NCBI RefSeq assembly: GCF_016598595.1
Contig: NZ_CP066786.1
Coordinates: 4,271,501-4,335,500, forward strand
Source: Martelella lutilitoris
GTDB taxonomy: Bacteria; Pseudomonadota; Alphaproteobacteria; Rhizobiales; Rhizobiaceae
Direction of reading: 5' to 3'
Length of the DNA: 64,000 bases
Under the pieces are notes generated by a model. The model was not told the origin of the DNA. It saw only the letters and a list, made by a program, of their open reading frames with translations, and did not search any database. Shown piece by piece: positions 18,595 through 30,308 of the stretch. Both the position numbers and the translations under genes were made by a program. Position 1 is the stretch's first letter, and the number at the start of each line of letters is the position of its first letter.

Positions 18595-19040
18595 CCGCGG
18601 AGCGCTTTCCCGACCGCCCGATTGCCGCAACCATTGCCGTTGTCATCCGCGCGGGCAGGGTTTTGCTTGTGCGCCGGGCAAACCCGCCCGATGCCGGGCG
18701 CTGGGGCTTTCCCGGCGGCAAGATCGAGCGCGGCGAAACGCTGCATCAGGCGGCCCTGCGGGAGTTGAAGGAGGAGACCGCCATCGACGCGGCGGCGCTC
18801 CGCACCTTCACCGCCGTCGATGCCTTCGACTATGCGGGGGACGGCCGCCTGCGCCGCCAGTTTGTCCTGGTCGCGGTGCTGTGCCGGTGGCTTGGAGGCG
18901 AGCCGGTTGCCGGCGACGACGCGCTCGAGGCCCGCTGGATCGACCTTGAAACGCTTGCCGACGCCGACGTGGCGCTCAGCATGGACGTCGCCGGCGTGGC
19001 GGCGCAGGCGGCCGAGATCCTGGCCGAAGCGCAATCGTGA
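18591..19040 (+). CDS. Nudix hydrolase
   Basis: 149 residues. The Nudix box is complete: G in GGKIERGET, then RELKEET, giving the Gx5Ex7REUxEE pattern near residues 40-62 (metal-binding Glu residues in LKEE). The enzyme cleaves nucleoside diphosphates linked to another moiety; RRANPPDAGRWGFPGGK resembles MutT/NUDT-like house-cleaning members. Start at 18591 is chosen because it overlaps the LysR stop; an ATG 30 bases upstream would overlap more. Convergent with thiE. Confidence 0.88.
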   Translation: MTAERFPDRPIAATIAVVIRAGRVLLVRRANPPDAGRWGFPGGKIERGETLHQAALRELKEETAIDAAALRTFTAVDAFDYAGDGRLRRQFVLVAVLCRWLGGEPVAGDDALEARWIDLETLADADVALSMDVAGVAAQAAEILAEAQS

Positions 19041-19042
19041 AA

Positions 19043-19059
19043 ACCGGGCGCCGCCCGGT
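19043..19059 (-). terminator. Terminator of the thiCE operon
   Basis: Read on the minus strand: ACCGGGC, loop GGC, GCCCGGT, then TTT. Seven perfect GC-rich pairs directly after the thiE stop, in the 28-base gap between two convergent genes. The T-run is short, so termination may be partial or serve both strands. Confidence 0.6.
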
Positions 19060-19068
19060 GCACATCGT

Positions 19069-19728
19069 TCAACCGGAAAGCCTGTCGATCTCCGTTCGGA
19101 ACCTGCGGGCAGCCGCCTCGGGATCGGGCTGGCCACAGATTGCCGATACCACGGCCAAGCCCTGTGCGCCGGCGGCGAAAACCTCGGCCACATGCCCGGT
19201 CTTCAAGCCGCCGATGGCGACGGCGGGAACCGGGCTCGCTGCAATCTGCGCTTTCAGACCGTCAAAGCCGACGGGCGTCTTATGGTCGGCCTTGGTGGGC
19301 GTGGCAAAGACCGGTCCGGCGCCGATATAGTCGACCAGCGCGGGATCGGCTGCGGCGGCAAGCGCCGGGGTTTCCACCGTCAGGCCGAGGATCGCTTGCG
19401 GGCCGATCAGCGCCCGCGTCTCGGCCGCGCCCATGTCGCCCTGCCCGATGTGAACGCCATCCGCGCCGATCGCCGCCGCCGCCTCCACATCGTCATTGAT
19501 GATCAGTGCCGCGCCGCTGCCGGCGAGCGCCGCCTTCAGCGCCCGTCCGGTTTCGATCATGGCCGCCGTGCCGCCGGTCTTGTCGCGAAGCTGCACCGTG
19601 CTCACCCCGCCCGCCACGGCGCGGCGCGCGGTCTCGACCATGCCGATCCCGGCGCAAAGGCCGGGATCGAGAACCAGATAGAGCGACAGGTCGAAGGATC
19701 GCCGCAGACAGGGAGCGCCTTGAGCCAT
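19069..19728 (-). CDS. thiE: Thiamine-phosphate synthase
   Basis: 219 residues, TIM-barrel. ThiE joins the pyrimidine (HMP-PP) and thiazole phosphates to thiamine phosphate in the cytoplasm. Landmarks: VQLRDKTGG (pyrophosphate-binding Arg/Lys), LIINDDVEAAAAIGADGVHI followed by GQGD, YIGAGPVFATPTKADH, and the phosphate loop AIGGL. I start at 19728, one base after the thiC stop (TGA C ATG), so translation is coupled to thiC. Controlled by the TPP riboswitch ahead of thiC. Confidence 0.93.
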   Translation of the reverse strand: MAQGAPCLRRSFDLSLYLVLDPGLCAGIGMVETARRAVAGGVSTVQLRDKTGGTAAMIETGRALKAALAGSGAALIINDDVEAAAAIGADGVHIGQGDMGAAETRALIGPQAILGLTVETPALAAAADPALVDYIGAGPVFATPTKADHKTPVGFDGLKAQIAASPVPAVAIGGLKTGHVAEVFAAGAQGLAVVSAICGQPDPEAAARRFRTEIDRLSG

Positions 19729-19729
19729 G

Positions 19730-21740
<2,011 letters not shown>

Positions 21741-21876
21741 GAGCGCTCCGAAATTGCGCCGGTTGCAGACGCTTGTCAACGCCTGCTGCCAACAATAAAA
21801 CGTATCCGTTTTTCGAATTTTATACTTTAATAAATTTTGTTTTTCGAAACTGATTGGCAGGGTTACCTTTTAGTCC

Positions 21877-22806
21877 ATGTCTGATCAGAACGCACTCACA
21901 GCAGGAAGCAAACCGACGGGTTTCATCGGCCTGGGCACCATGGGAACACCCATGGCGCTGAACCTCGTTCATGCTGGTATTCCTCTTTTCGTCTGGAACC
22001 GGACGCCGGAACGCTGCCTGCCGCTCGAAAAGGCCGGCGCCGACGCGGCGCTGACGGTGGACGACCTCTTTTCCCGGTGCGAAACAGTGCTCCTGGTGCT
22101 TGAGAACGAGGGCGCCACGGACAGCGTTCTCGGACGCGCGACGGACCGCTTCGCCGAACGGGTCGGCGGACATTCCATCGTCTCCATGGGCACCGTTTCG
22201 GCGGACTACTCCCGCAAGCTTTCCAAAGAGATCACAGCCGCCGGAGGCCGTTACGTGGAGGCTCCGGTCTCCGGTTCCCGCAAGCCGGCCGAGGCCGGGC
22301 AACTCATCGGCATGCTCGCGGGCGCGCCGGAGGATCTCGTCCCCCTGCACACCCTTCTGGCACCGGTCTGCAAACAGGTTTTCGACTGCGGCCCCGTGCC
22401 GGCGGCCTTGCAGATGAAACTTGCGGTCAACACCTTCCTGATCACCATGGTGACGGGACTGGCGGAGGCGGGACACTTCGCGGCGCGGCAAGGGCTCGCC
22501 ATGGACCGGTTCGCAGAAATCCTGAACGCCGGGCCGATGGCCAGCGACGTTTCCAGAACCAAGGTCGACATGCTCCGGCGCCGTGACTTTGCCCGCCAGG
22601 CCGGAATTTCCGATGTTCTGAAGAACAGCCGCCTCGTGGTCGACGCGGCAAAGTCTGCAGGCGCCGCTTTTCCGCTGATGGGGGCCTGTGTGGCGCTCTA
22701 TGCGGAGACGGAGGCCATGGGCAGCAGGGCGGACGACATGATCGCCGTCGTCCGGGCGTTCGAGGCCCGCGCGGAACGTGGCGGCGACGCCTCGCCTATT
22801 CCTTGA
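21877..22806 (+). CDS. NAD(P)-dependent beta-hydroxyacid dehydrogenase family reductase
   Basis: 309 residues. Rossmann motif GFIGLGTMGTPMALNLVHAG at about 13-32, substrate loop EAPVSGSRKPAEAGQLIGML near 125-145, and the catalytic Lys in MKLAVNTF. The SGSRKPAEAGQL sequence resembles the glyoxylate/succinate-semialdehyde reductase branch more than 3-hydroxyisobutyrate dehydrogenase. An AT-rich promoter patch (21790-21860) precedes it. It overlaps the convergent GntR gene by 11 bases at the 3' ends. Its link with the neighbouring xylan-fragment operon is not clear. Confidence 0.85.
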   Translation: MSDQNALTAGSKPTGFIGLGTMGTPMALNLVHAGIPLFVWNRTPERCLPLEKAGADAALTVDDLFSRCETVLLVLENEGATDSVLGRATDRFAERVGGHSIVSMGTVSADYSRKLSKEITAAGGRYVEAPVSGSRKPAEAGQLIGMLAGAPEDLVPLHTLLAPVCKQVFDCGPVPAALQMKLAVNTFLITMVTGLAEAGHFAARQGLAMDRFAEILNAGPMASDVSRTKVDMLRRRDFARQAGISDVLKNSRLVVDAAKSAGAAFPLMGACVALYAETEAMGSRADDMIAVVRAFEARAERGGDASPIP

Positions 22807-23488
22807 AATAGTCGCTGTACTTGCGGGCGATGACGGGCAGGTCGCGCAGAACGTCGCGCAGATGCGCGCGCATTTCCATCTCCGCCCGCTCCGGGTTATG
22901 GGCGGCAATCGCTTCCACAATGGCAAAGTGTTGCGCCGGTATGCCTTTCGAGGGCTCCTTGCTCAAGGCCAGGAAGCGGACGCGGTCGAGTTGCGCCTTC
23001 TGCATTTCGATAACGTTCCAGGCGAAGGGCAGATCCGCGCCTTGCGCCAGCGTCTTGTGAAACAGGTCGTCCAGTTCCATGAAATCGGAAGCGGCCCGCG
23101 CCTGCGCGTCACTCTGATGTTCAAGCTGGCGATAAAGCGCGTCGATCTGAGGCTTGGTCATCAGCCGCGCAGCCGCGCGCGCGACATCGGCCTCGATAGC
23201 CTCGCGAATGGCCTGAATCTGAACCACCTTCGAAATCGAAATCTGCGGAACGCTGCTGCCGCTCTTGGGACGGATGTCGAGCATGCCCTGCTCGGCAAGC
23301 AGGATAAAGGTCTCGCGCACCGGCTGGCGCGAGACCTTTAGCGCTTCGGCTACACCGGCTTCCGAGACCCGGCGGCCGGGCACAAGAAAATTGCGGATGA
23401 TCGCGTTGCGCAGCTTCCTGTGCACCTGCGGGGCGATCGCCTTGGTGAAATCGACCGGCCCCAGAAAATCGAGACTTGCTTCCGTCAT
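22796..23488 (-). CDS. GntR-family regulator (FCD type)
   Basis: 230 residues. N-terminal winged helix at about 25-80 (LRNAIIRNFLVPGRRVSEAG, SRQPVRETFILLAEQGML) and an all-helical FCD ligand domain at about 95-215 with metal-site residues Asp/His (ELDDLFHKTL and the late His residues). The start MTEASLDF is chosen because GGAG lies 6 bases before it; an ATG two codons earlier sits too close. It reads away from the xylan-fragment operon, and an 11-base element shared by both promoters points to autoregulation and control of that operon. Confidence 0.88.
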   Translation of the reverse strand: MTEASLDFLGPVDFTKAIAPQVHRKLRNAIIRNFLVPGRRVSEAGVAEALKVSRQPVRETFILLAEQGMLDIRPKSGSSVPQISISKVVQIQAIREAIEADVARAAARLMTKPQIDALYRQLEHQSDAQARAASDFMELDDLFHKTLAQGADLPFAWNVIEMQKAQLDRVRFLALSKEPSKGIPAQHFAIVEAIAAHNPERAEMEMRAHLRDVLRDLPVIARKYSDYFKE

Positions 23489-23558
23489 ATCCATCTCCGG
23501 CCGCGGCACGACAAAAAGTCGCGGCAATTGCCAACCATACCACCTCATGGGCAATAGA

Positions 23559-23569
23559 TACCATACCAT
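23559..23569. promoter_or_regulatory. Candidate GntR operator near its own promoter
   Basis: TACCATACCAT at 23559-23569, 71 bases upstream of the GntR start codon. The same 11 bases occur in inverse orientation at 23913-23923 in the promoter of the divergent operon; a weaker copy (ACCATACCAC) is at 23534-23543. The 487-base gap 23489-23975 holds no gene, only these elements and an AT-rich patch at 23740-23790. Confidence 0.5.
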
Positions 23570-23899
23570 ATAACGCAAACATGCGGAAAATCGACGCGGT
23601 CATTCGTGCTTCTCGGCATTGTGAAGACATTGTGCGCAAAACAAGCCGGGCCTTTCCCGTCCGGAAACACCTGGTTCCGGGGCGGCCCGGTCGTTTGATG
23701 CCGCACGTTATCGGGCAATTGCCGCAGCATTTTTGATCGCGACCTATCGTTATAAAAAATAATAAATCAGATAGTTAGACGAATATTCCGCTTCGCCTAG
23801 ACGCGCATTTTCGCGTTTGCGGCGGCGCGTCAATGCGGGCGTAACCCCATACGCTGCTTGCAGACAGCGCGTCCGTTCGCCGCACACCGCGCAGGCGTG

Positions 23900-23927
23900 T
23901 TGACACATCATAATGGTATGGTAGTTT
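23900..23927 (+). promoter_or_regulatory. Promoter of the xylan-fragment operon with overlapping operator
   Basis: A consensus TTGACA (23900-23905) is followed after 16 bases by TAGTTT (23922-23927), a plausible sigma-70 promoter about 50 bases before the first ATG. The element ATGGTATGGTA (23913-23923) sits between and over these boxes, the place where a repressor would block polymerase. The repressor is most likely the adjacent GntR protein. Confidence 0.55.
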
Positions 23928-23975
23928 GCCCTGCCGATTGGCATTGACGCTCTATTCCATTCCGGGAGGTTTGAC

Positions 23976-25238
23976 ATGAATTGCCTTACAAGACGCTTCG
24001 CTGCGCTGACGCTGACAGCAGCGTCCATCTCGCTTGCGGGCGGTGCCCAGGCGCAGGAAATCACGGTCCAGGCGCTGGATCAGTATCTCCAGCCCGTTAT
24101 CGACGCCTTCGAGGCGGAAAACCCGGGCACAAAGGTTAATCTTGAAGTGGTCAGCTATCAGTCGATCGCCGAGAGCCTGCCTGTGCAGCTGGCGTCGGGC
24201 GGAGGACCCGACATTTCGGTGGTGACGGATCTCGGCGGGTTGTCCAAATATTATCTGGACCTCACGCCCTATGTCGACCAGGCCTATTTCGAGAAGCAAT
24301 TTGGTATGGTACTTGACTGGATGCGCGGCAAGGACGCCGATCCGAACGGCATCTATGGCCTGCCGGATTCGATTACCGTCACCGGCGGCTTCGTCAACAA
24401 GACGCTGTTCGAACAGGCCGGTATCGACCTGCCCGGCGGCGACGCCACATGGGCGGAGTGGGGCGCGGCCGCCCACGCGGTCGCCGAGACGGCCAATACC
24501 GACTTTCCTTTCGAGATGGACCGTTCCGGCCACCGCTTCGCGGCAATGGCCATTTCCTATGGCGCCGAACTTGTCGACGACGAGGGCATGCCGGTGATCG
24601 ACGAAGGGCTGCGCAACGCCATCGCGCAGTTCGTGGAATGGCATCGGGACGGCACCATGCCGCTCGATCTCTGGGGCGCCGTCGGCGGCGCGACCATGCG
24701 CGACAACTTCACCGATTTCGTCAATGCGACGGCGGTTCTTTACTACGGCGGCTCCTGGCAGCTTCGCCGTCTGGATGAAGAGGTCGGCGATTTCTTCGAC
24801 TGGGAAGTGATCGATTCGCCCTGCGGCGCTGCCGCCTGCTCTGCCATGCCCGGCGGCGGTGCGCTGGCCGGCTTCAAGCACACGCACGAGCCCGAACTGG
24901 TCGGCAAGTTCCTGAACTTCGCCGCGCGCGACGAAAATCTGCGGACGATGATCTCCTCGGCCGTCAATATTCCGACGGCGCAGTCGATGATCGAATCCGG
25001 CATTGAATATCGCGGCGTCTCCGACAAGGTGCAGAGCGCGCTCGACACATTCATCAACCAGATTCCGAAAATGGCGCCGGCGGCCTACCGCTTCCAGGGT
25101 TGGCCGTTCCAGCGTGCGATGATGAACTCGCTGACCACGCGCATCAGCCAGGTGATCAACAACGAGATGGACATCGATACGGCGCTCGAACGCATCGACC
25201 AGGATGTCCGGCTGGCCATCTCCGCGGCCCGGAACTGA
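23976..25238 (+). CDS. CUT1 ABC transporter solute-binding protein (probable xylo-/aldouronate oligosaccharide receptor)
   Basis: 420 residues, family-1 extracellular sugar receptor. Signal peptide MNCLTRRFAALTLTAASISL with cut near GAQAQE; no lipobox. Start is preceded by GGGAGG. The mature part contains LASGGGPDISVVTDLGGLSK and the C-terminal tryptophan-rich lobe typical of oligosaccharide receptors. First gene of an operon that ends with GH43 and GH67 enzymes, so the likely cargo is a xylo-oligosaccharide carrying 4-O-methylglucuronic acid (aldouronate). Confidence 0.9.
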   Translation: MNCLTRRFAALTLTAASISLAGGAQAQEITVQALDQYLQPVIDAFEAENPGTKVNLEVVSYQSIAESLPVQLASGGGPDISVVTDLGGLSKYYLDLTPYVDQAYFEKQFGMVLDWMRGKDADPNGIYGLPDSITVTGGFVNKTLFEQAGIDLPGGDATWAEWGAAAHAVAETANTDFPFEMDRSGHRFAAMAISYGAELVDDEGMPVIDEGLRNAIAQFVEWHRDGTMPLDLWGAVGGATMRDNFTDFVNATAVLYYGGSWQLRRLDEEVGDFFDWEVIDSPCGAAACSAMPGGGALAGFKHTHEPELVGKFLNFAARDENLRTMISSAVNIPTAQSMIESGIEYRGVSDKVQSALDTFINQIPKMAPAAYRFQGWPFQRAMMNSLTTRISQVINNEMDIDTALERIDQDVRLAISAARN

Positions 25239-25256
25239 CCCCCATCACGGTCCCGA

Positions 25257-25285
25257 GGCCGCGGCTGCCGTGCGCCGCCGCGGTC
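25257..25285 (+). other. RNA hairpin between binding-protein and permease genes
   Basis: CCGCGGC (25259-25265) pairs with GCCGCGG (25277-25283), extendable by G-T pairs, with no T-run. Position right after the binding-protein stop suits a 3' stabilising hairpin that gives more receptor than permease. Confidence 0.45.
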
Positions 25286-25313
25286 CGGTCCGACAAAACC
25301 CGAAGGTGACATC

Positions 25314-26303
25314 GTGACGAGTGGTACGGTCTCAACCATGCTGGGAACAGCGGCTTCGCTGCCGGCCCGCGCAGTCAACCCCTTGTGGAAATGGCTTCAA
25401 AAGACGATCGGCGTCAAACGGCTTCCATGGGCCTTTCTGGCGCCGAATATGGCGAGCGTCCTGTTCTTTTCCCTGCTGCCGGTCTTCATCAATATCTATT
25501 ATTCGGTGACCGGCAGCGACAATCTGTTCCTCGACGAGCGCCCTTTTGTCGGCGGCTCGAACTATGCCACGCTGCTGGCCTGCGAAAATTATCTCGATCC
25601 CGCCACCTGCTCGCGCGATCTGTTCTGGCGCGCGCTTGGCAATCTCATCATGTTCGTGCCCCTGCAGGTGATGTTCATGATGGGGGTGGCGCTGATCACC
25701 GCAATCGCGCTCAACGGAAAGATCCGGGCGCGCGGCTTCTTCCGCGGCGTCTTCTTCTTCCCCGTCATGCTGTCGCCGGTGGTAGTGGCGCTCACCTGGC
25801 AGTGGATATTGCAGCGGAACGGCATCCTGAACGGCATTCTCGGGGTCTTCGGCCTCGAACGCTTCACCTGGCTTGCCGATCCGCACTGGGCGTTTTTCTG
25901 GACGATCTTCGTTACCGTGTGGGCGCATTCGGGCTTCTTCATGATCATCCTGCTGGCCGGCCTGCAGTCGATCCCGCAGGACGTCTATGAGGCGGCGAAG
26001 ATGGACAGGGCGTCGCCCTGGCGGGTCTTCACCCGCATCACCGTTCCCATGCTCAGACCCGTTCTGCTGGTGGTCTTCATTCTCGCCGTCATCCGCTCGG
26101 TACAGACCTTCGATGAAATCTACGTGCTGACCGGCGGCGGACCCGGCTCGGCGACCATGCTTCTGGTTCAGTATATCTATGAAACGGGCTTTGCCGCGCA
26201 GCCGCGCAATTACGGCCTTGCCGCCGCCGCTTCTCTGCTTCTCGGCGCAGCGCTCCTCGTCTTCACGCTCGTTCAGATGAAGCTTTCGGGAGACAGGAAA
26301 TGA
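25314..26303 (+). CDS. CUT1 ABC transporter permease (MalF-like)
   Basis: 329 residues, six hydrophobic segments after an N-terminal cytoplasmic stretch. The EAA loop reads YEAAKMDRASPWRVFTRITV. Start is GTG with AAGGTG 6-7 bases before; an ATG at 25338 is an alternative. Four-base overlap with the next permease. Confidence 0.9.
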   Translation: MTSGTVSTMLGTAASLPARAVNPLWKWLQKTIGVKRLPWAFLAPNMASVLFFSLLPVFINIYYSVTGSDNLFLDERPFVGGSNYATLLACENYLDPATCSRDLFWRALGNLIMFVPLQVMFMMGVALITAIALNGKIRARGFFRGVFFFPVMLSPVVVALTWQWILQRNGILNGILGVFGLERFTWLADPHWAFFWTIFVTVWAHSGFFMIILLAGLQSIPQDVYEAAKMDRASPWRVFTRITVPMLRPVLLVVFILAVIRSVQTFDEIYVLTGGGPGSATMLLVQYIYETGFAAQPRNYGLAAAASLLLGAALLVFTLVQMKLSGDRK

Positions 26304-27388
26304 CCATGCAGGCTTCTTCGCAAAACCGTCGCGGTATCATCCCGTTTCTGACGCGCAAACAGGGGGGCATCAAGGCCACCTGGGGTGATTATGTCACCTA
26401 TGGCTATCTTCTGCTCGGCGTCGTGGTCATGCTGCTGCCCGTGCTCTGGGTGCTGATCTCATCGTTCAAGGCGCCGGCCAACCTGTCCGAATATCCGCCG
26501 ACAGTTCTGCCGCAGACGATCCAGACGATGCAGGTTGAGGGCTATGACGAACCCTTGCCGCTGTTCGAGGTCACCCAGGAAGACGGGTCGGTCAAGCAGA
26601 TGGCGCAGATCCGGCGCCTCGGCATCAAGGCCCAGATGGTGGATCCGGAAAACCCGGAAGCCGGTCGGGTGACCGTCGATGTCAATGATGCAGCGCCGGT
26701 CCGGCAGTTTCACCTGGCCTTCGAGAACTACCGCGAGCTGCTGGAAACCTCCGGCGGCAATATCTGGCTGAACATCTATAACTCGGCCTTCATCACCGTG
26801 GTCGCGACGATCATCACCCTTGTGATGAACTCCATGGCCGCGTTCGCGCTGTCAAAATACAAGTTCACCGGCTCGACTGTGGCGCTTGTCGCCATCATCG
26901 CAACGCTGATGGTGCCGCCAACCGTCATTCTCGTTCCGACCTATCTGATCGTCTCCGAACTCGGGCTGGTCAATAACCTCTGGGGGGTCATCCTGCCGAC
27001 GGTGGCCACGCCGACGGGCGTGTTCCTGCTGCGCCAGTATATGCTCACCATTCCCGACGAACTGCTCGAGGCGGCCCGCATGGACCACGCGTCCGAATGG
27101 CAGATCTACTGGCGGATCGTGCTGCCGCTCTCGACGCCGGCGCTGGCCGTTGTGGCCGTGTTCTCGGTGATGAGCCGCTGGAACGACTTCCTGCTTCCCC
27201 TGATCGTGCTCAACCGTCCCGAAGTTCACACATTGCAGCTCGCCCTTGCGGGTTTCCAGACCGAAAACGGCATTGTCTGGCACCTGCTGCTGGCAATGAC
27301 GACCCTGACCGCGCTTCCGCTGGCCTGCGCCTTCCTGTTCCTGCAGCGCTATATCACCGCCGGCATCGCGTCCTCGGGCGTCAAGTAA
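26300..27388 (+). CDS. CUT1 ABC transporter permease (MalG-like) with enlarged periplasmic loop
   Basis: 362 residues instead of the usual 270-290. The extra length is one soluble insert after the first membrane segment (about residues 55-140, rich in Pro, Glu and Asp, e.g. [20 protein letters not shown]), which must face the periplasm. Five further hydrophobic segments follow; the EAA loop is [20 protein letters not shown]. Ends in the usual short cytoplasmic tail. The insert may dock the binding protein. ATG overlaps the previous stop (ATGA). Confidence 0.9.
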   Translation: MTMQASSQNRRGIIPFLTRKQGGIKATWGDYVTYGYLLLGVVVMLLPVLWVLISSFKAPANLSEYPPTVLPQTIQTMQVEGYDEPLPLFEVTQEDGSVKQMAQIRRLGIKAQMVDPENPEAGRVTVDVNDAAPVRQFHLAFENYRELLETSGGNIWLNIYNSAFITVVATIITLVMNSMAAFALSKYKFTGSTVALVAIIATLMVPPTVILVPTYLIVSELGLVNNLWGVILPTVATPTGVFLLRQYMLTIPDELLEAARMDHASEWQIYWRIVLPLSTPALAVVAVFSVMSRWNDFLLPLIVLNRPEVHTLQLALAGFQTENGIVWHLLLAMTTLTALPLACAFLFLQRYITAGIASSGVK

Positions 27389-27401
27389 AAGGCTACCACC
27401 G

Positions 27402-28484
27402 ATGGCTAATCTCAAACTCAAGAACCTCAACAAGACCTTCGGCGCCGTCAAGGTCATTCCGAATGTCGATCTCGAGATCGAGGACGGCGAGTTCGTCGTC
27501 TTCGTCGGCCCTTCGGGCTGCGGAAAATCGACGCTGCTGCGCATGATCGCCGGCCTCGAAACCGCGACCTCCGGCGACATCCTCATCGATGAGAAAAGCG
27601 TCGTGCGCACACCGGCGGCCGATCGTGGCGTTTCCATGGTGTTCCAGTCCTATGCGCTCTATCCGCATATGACGGTACGGCAGAACCTCAGCTTCGGGCT
27701 GGAAAACATCGGCATGCCGAAAGCGGAAATCGAACAGCGCATCCAGTCGGCGTCGAAGCTGCTGCAGATCGACGAACTTCTGAACCGGCGGCCCACACAG
27801 CTTTCCGGCGGCCAGCGGCAGCGCGTGGCCATCGGCCGCTCGATCGTGCGCGAGCCGAAGATTTTCCTGTTCGACGAACCGCTGTCCAACCTCGACGCCG
27901 AGCTGCGCGTCGTCATGCGTTTCGAGATTAATGCGCTCCACGAGCGGCTTGGCAACACCATGATCTACGTGACCCACGACCAGATTGAGGCGATGACCAT
28001 GGCCGACAAGATCGTGGTTCTGCGCAAGGGCAATATCGAGCAGGTCGGCGCGCCGCTGGAACTCTACAATCACCCGAACAACAAGTTCGTGGCCGGCTTC
28101 ATCGGCTCGCCTCGGATGAATTTCCTCGATGGCCGTATCGTTCGTGTCGGCGACGGCGAACTCGCCTTCGGCTCTTCGAAGCTCGGCAACATCACCCTCG
28201 CGGCCCCGCAATTACCGGTCAGCGAAGGCCAGGATGTCAGTTTCGGTATCCGCCCGGAAGACCTCGAGGTTGTCGGTGACGGCAGCGCCGGCTGGCGGTT
28301 CGCTGTCTCCATTGCCGAACAGCACGGCCGCGATACTTACCTTCATGGCAAGCTGGAAGACGGCACGGAGATTTTGCTACACAAGCCCGGCCAGTTTGAA
28401 ACGCGACGCGGCGACGTGCTCGTCGTTCGGCCGCGGCAGGGCGCATGGCATCTCTTCGACAAAAACGAGCAGGCGATCCGATGA
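27402..28484 (+). CDS. CUT1 sugar ABC transporter ATP-binding protein (UgpC/MsmK-like)
   Basis: 360 residues. Walker [11 protein letters not shown]-loop [16 protein letters not shown], signature LSGGQRQR, Walker [16 protein letters not shown], switch [13 protein letters not shown]. Residues 240-360 form the TOBE/regulatory domain with [11 protein letters not shown]. Energises the two permeases upstream. Its stop overlaps the ATG of the GH43 gene, tying import to intracellular hydrolysis. Confidence 0.93.
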   Translation: MANLKLKNLNKTFGAVKVIPNVDLEIEDGEFVVFVGPSGCGKSTLLRMIAGLETATSGDILIDEKSVVRTPAADRGVSMVFQSYALYPHMTVRQNLSFGLENIGMPKAEIEQRIQSASKLLQIDELLNRRPTQLSGGQRQRVAIGRSIVREPKIFLFDEPLSNLDAELRVVMRFEINALHERLGNTMIYVTHDQIEAMTMADKIVVLRKGNIEQVGAPLELYNHPNNKFVAGFIGSPRMNFLDGRIVRVGDGELAFGSSKLGNITLAAPQLPVSEGQDVSFGIRPEDLEVVGDGSAGWRFAVSIAEQHGRDTYLHGKLEDGTEILLHKPGQFETRRGDVLVVRPRQGAWHLFDKNEQAIR

Positions 28485-30148
28485 CAGACAGCATGATCAC
28501 CAATCCCATTCTACCCGGGTTCAATCCGGACCCTTCGATCTGTCGCGTCGGCGATGACTACTATATCGCCACCTCGACCTTCGAATGGTATCCCGGCGTG
28601 CAGATCCACCATTCGCGCGACCTGGCCAACTGGACGCTGGTCTGCCGGCCGCTGGCGCGCGCCGATCTGCTCGACATGCGCGGCAACCCCGACAGCTGCG
28701 GCATCTGGGCACCGTGTCTGACCCATGCCGATGGCCTGTTCTGGCTGATCTACACGGATGTCAAACGGCTTTCCGGCAGCTTCAAGGATGCGCCGAATTA
28801 CCTGACGACCGCGCCATCGGTCAACGGCCCGTGGTCGGAGCGCATCTATCTGAATTCCAGCGGTTTCGATCCCTCGCTGTTTCACGCACCGGACGGGAAG
28901 AAATATCTGGTCAACATGCTGTGGGACCACCGCCAGACCGGGCACGGCGACCAGTTCGCCGGCATTGTTCTGCAGGAATACAGCACCGCCGAGAAAAAAC
29001 TTGTCGGTCCGGTTCACAACATCTTCAGGGGCACCGACCGGAAACTCACCGAGGCGCCGCATCTCTATTACCGCGACGGCTGGTATTACCTGATGACGGC
29101 CGAAGGCGGGACCGGCTACGACCATGCCGTGACGCTGGCACGTTCCCGCAACCTGCTTGGCCCCTATGAGGTGCATCCGAACAAGCATGTGCTGACCACG
29201 GCCTTTGCGCCGGAGGCGCCTTTGCAGCGCTGCGGCCATGCCGATATCGTCGAGACGGCGGCAGGCGAGACCTATATGGTTCACCTCTGCTCCCGCCCGA
29301 TTACCGTCGACAGCGCGGCGGGACGCGCCGAGACACGGCGCGACCTGCCGGGGTCCAATGCCATTGAACGGCGTTCGCCGCTTGGTCGCGAGACGGCGAT
29401 CCAGAAGGTGGAATGGCGGGACGACGGGTGGCTTTATCTTTCGGAAGGCGGACTGCATCCGACCTCGCTCCACACGCCGCGGCCTCAGGGCATTGTGCCG
29501 GCCGCGCCCGTGCAGGAAGCGGTGCGCACGACCTTTGCTCCCGGCCCCCTGCCACCGGCGTTCCAGTGGCTGCGCAGCCCCGAGCCGGAGCGGCTGTTCT
29601 CGCTCGACGCCAATCCGGGTCATGTTCGCATTTACGGTCGCCAGTCGCCCGGCACCATGTTCGAGCAGGCGCTTCTCGCACGGCGTCAGACGGCCCATCG
29701 CTATCGCGCCGCCACGCTGGTGCACTACGAACCGCGCGACTTCCAGAGTTTTGCCGGACTGATGTGCTGGTACAATCAGTGCCAGTATCATTTCCTCAAC
29801 ATTACCCGCGAAGATGACGGCAGCCGGGCGCTCCGGATCATGTCCGCGCTCGGCGATTTCCCCTTCGGCAAGGCCGTCTTCTCGGGTGACCCCGTGCGGC
29901 TGCCCGACGGGCCGGTCGCGCTGCAGGCCACGGTCGATGTGACGGAGCTGCAGTTCAACTGGCGTGTGCCCGATGGCGACTGGCAGGCGGTCGGTCCGGT
30001 GCTGGATGCGACCATCCTGTCGGACGAAGCCGGTGTCGGCGAGGGCAACAACTTCACCGGCGCTTTCGTCGGCATGGCCGCCTACGACATCAGCGGCCAG
30101 GGCCATGCCGACGATTTTGAATGGTTCGACTACGAACTGCCGGGCTAG
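28481..30148 (+). CDS. GH43 family beta-xylosidase/alpha-L-arabinofuranosidase
   Basis: 555 residues, no signal peptide, so cytoplasmic. The five-bladed catalytic domain opens with [20 protein letters not shown]; candidate catalytic residues are D17 (base, NPDPS), D130 (SSGFDPSL) and E191 (LTEAPHLYY, acid). A C-terminal beta-sandwich of about 200 residues follows ([13 protein letters not shown] to the end), as in the GH43 xylosidases of about 530-560 residues. It should trim xylose or arabinose from imported oligosaccharides. The start is the ATG overlapping the ATPase stop. Confidence 0.92.
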   Translation: MTDSMITNPILPGFNPDPSICRVGDDYYIATSTFEWYPGVQIHHSRDLANWTLVCRPLARADLLDMRGNPDSCGIWAPCLTHADGLFWLIYTDVKRLSGSFKDAPNYLTTAPSVNGPWSERIYLNSSGFDPSLFHAPDGKKYLVNMLWDHRQTGHGDQFAGIVLQEYSTAEKKLVGPVHNIFRGTDRKLTEAPHLYYRDGWYYLMTAEGGTGYDHAVTLARSRNLLGPYEVHPNKHVLTTAFAPEAPLQRCGHADIVETAAGETYMVHLCSRPITVDSAAGRAETRRDLPGSNAIERRSPLGRETAIQKVEWRDDGWLYLSEGGLHPTSLHTPRPQGIVPAAPVQEAVRTTFAPGPLPPAFQWLRSPEPERLFSLDANPGHVRIYGRQSPGTMFEQALLARRQTAHRYRAATLVHYEPRDFQSFAGLMCWYNQCQYHFLNITREDDGSRALRIMSALGDFPFGKAVFSGDPVRLPDGPVALQATVDVTELQFNWRVPDGDWQAVGPVLDATILSDEAGVGEGNNFTGAFVGMAAYDISGQGHADDFEWFDYELPG

Positions 30149-30190
30149 GCGCTTCTCCTCCCTGACGCCTACCTGAAAACCGCAGACAGA

Positions 30191-30289
30191 CCCGACTTTG
30201 GCGCCCGAGCGCCGAAGACGGGCGAGGTTTGCTCCCTGAAATACGGATGACGCCGAAAGCGGCCCATTGGCGGCGGCCCGCGTCATCCG
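30191..30289 (+). other. Two transcribed hairpins between GH43 and GH67 genes
   Basis: Hairpin 1: CCCG..TTTGGCGC, loop CCGA, GCGCCGAA..CGGG (30191-30222). Hairpin 2: CGGATGACGC (30244-30253) with GCGTCATCCG (30280-30289), 10 perfect pairs over a 26-base loop. Neither has a T-run. The second ends 19 bases before the GH67 ATG and could hinder ribosome access or mark an RNA processing site. Confidence 0.5.
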
Positions 30290-30308
30290 GTTCCGACGGT
30301 AATAATCG

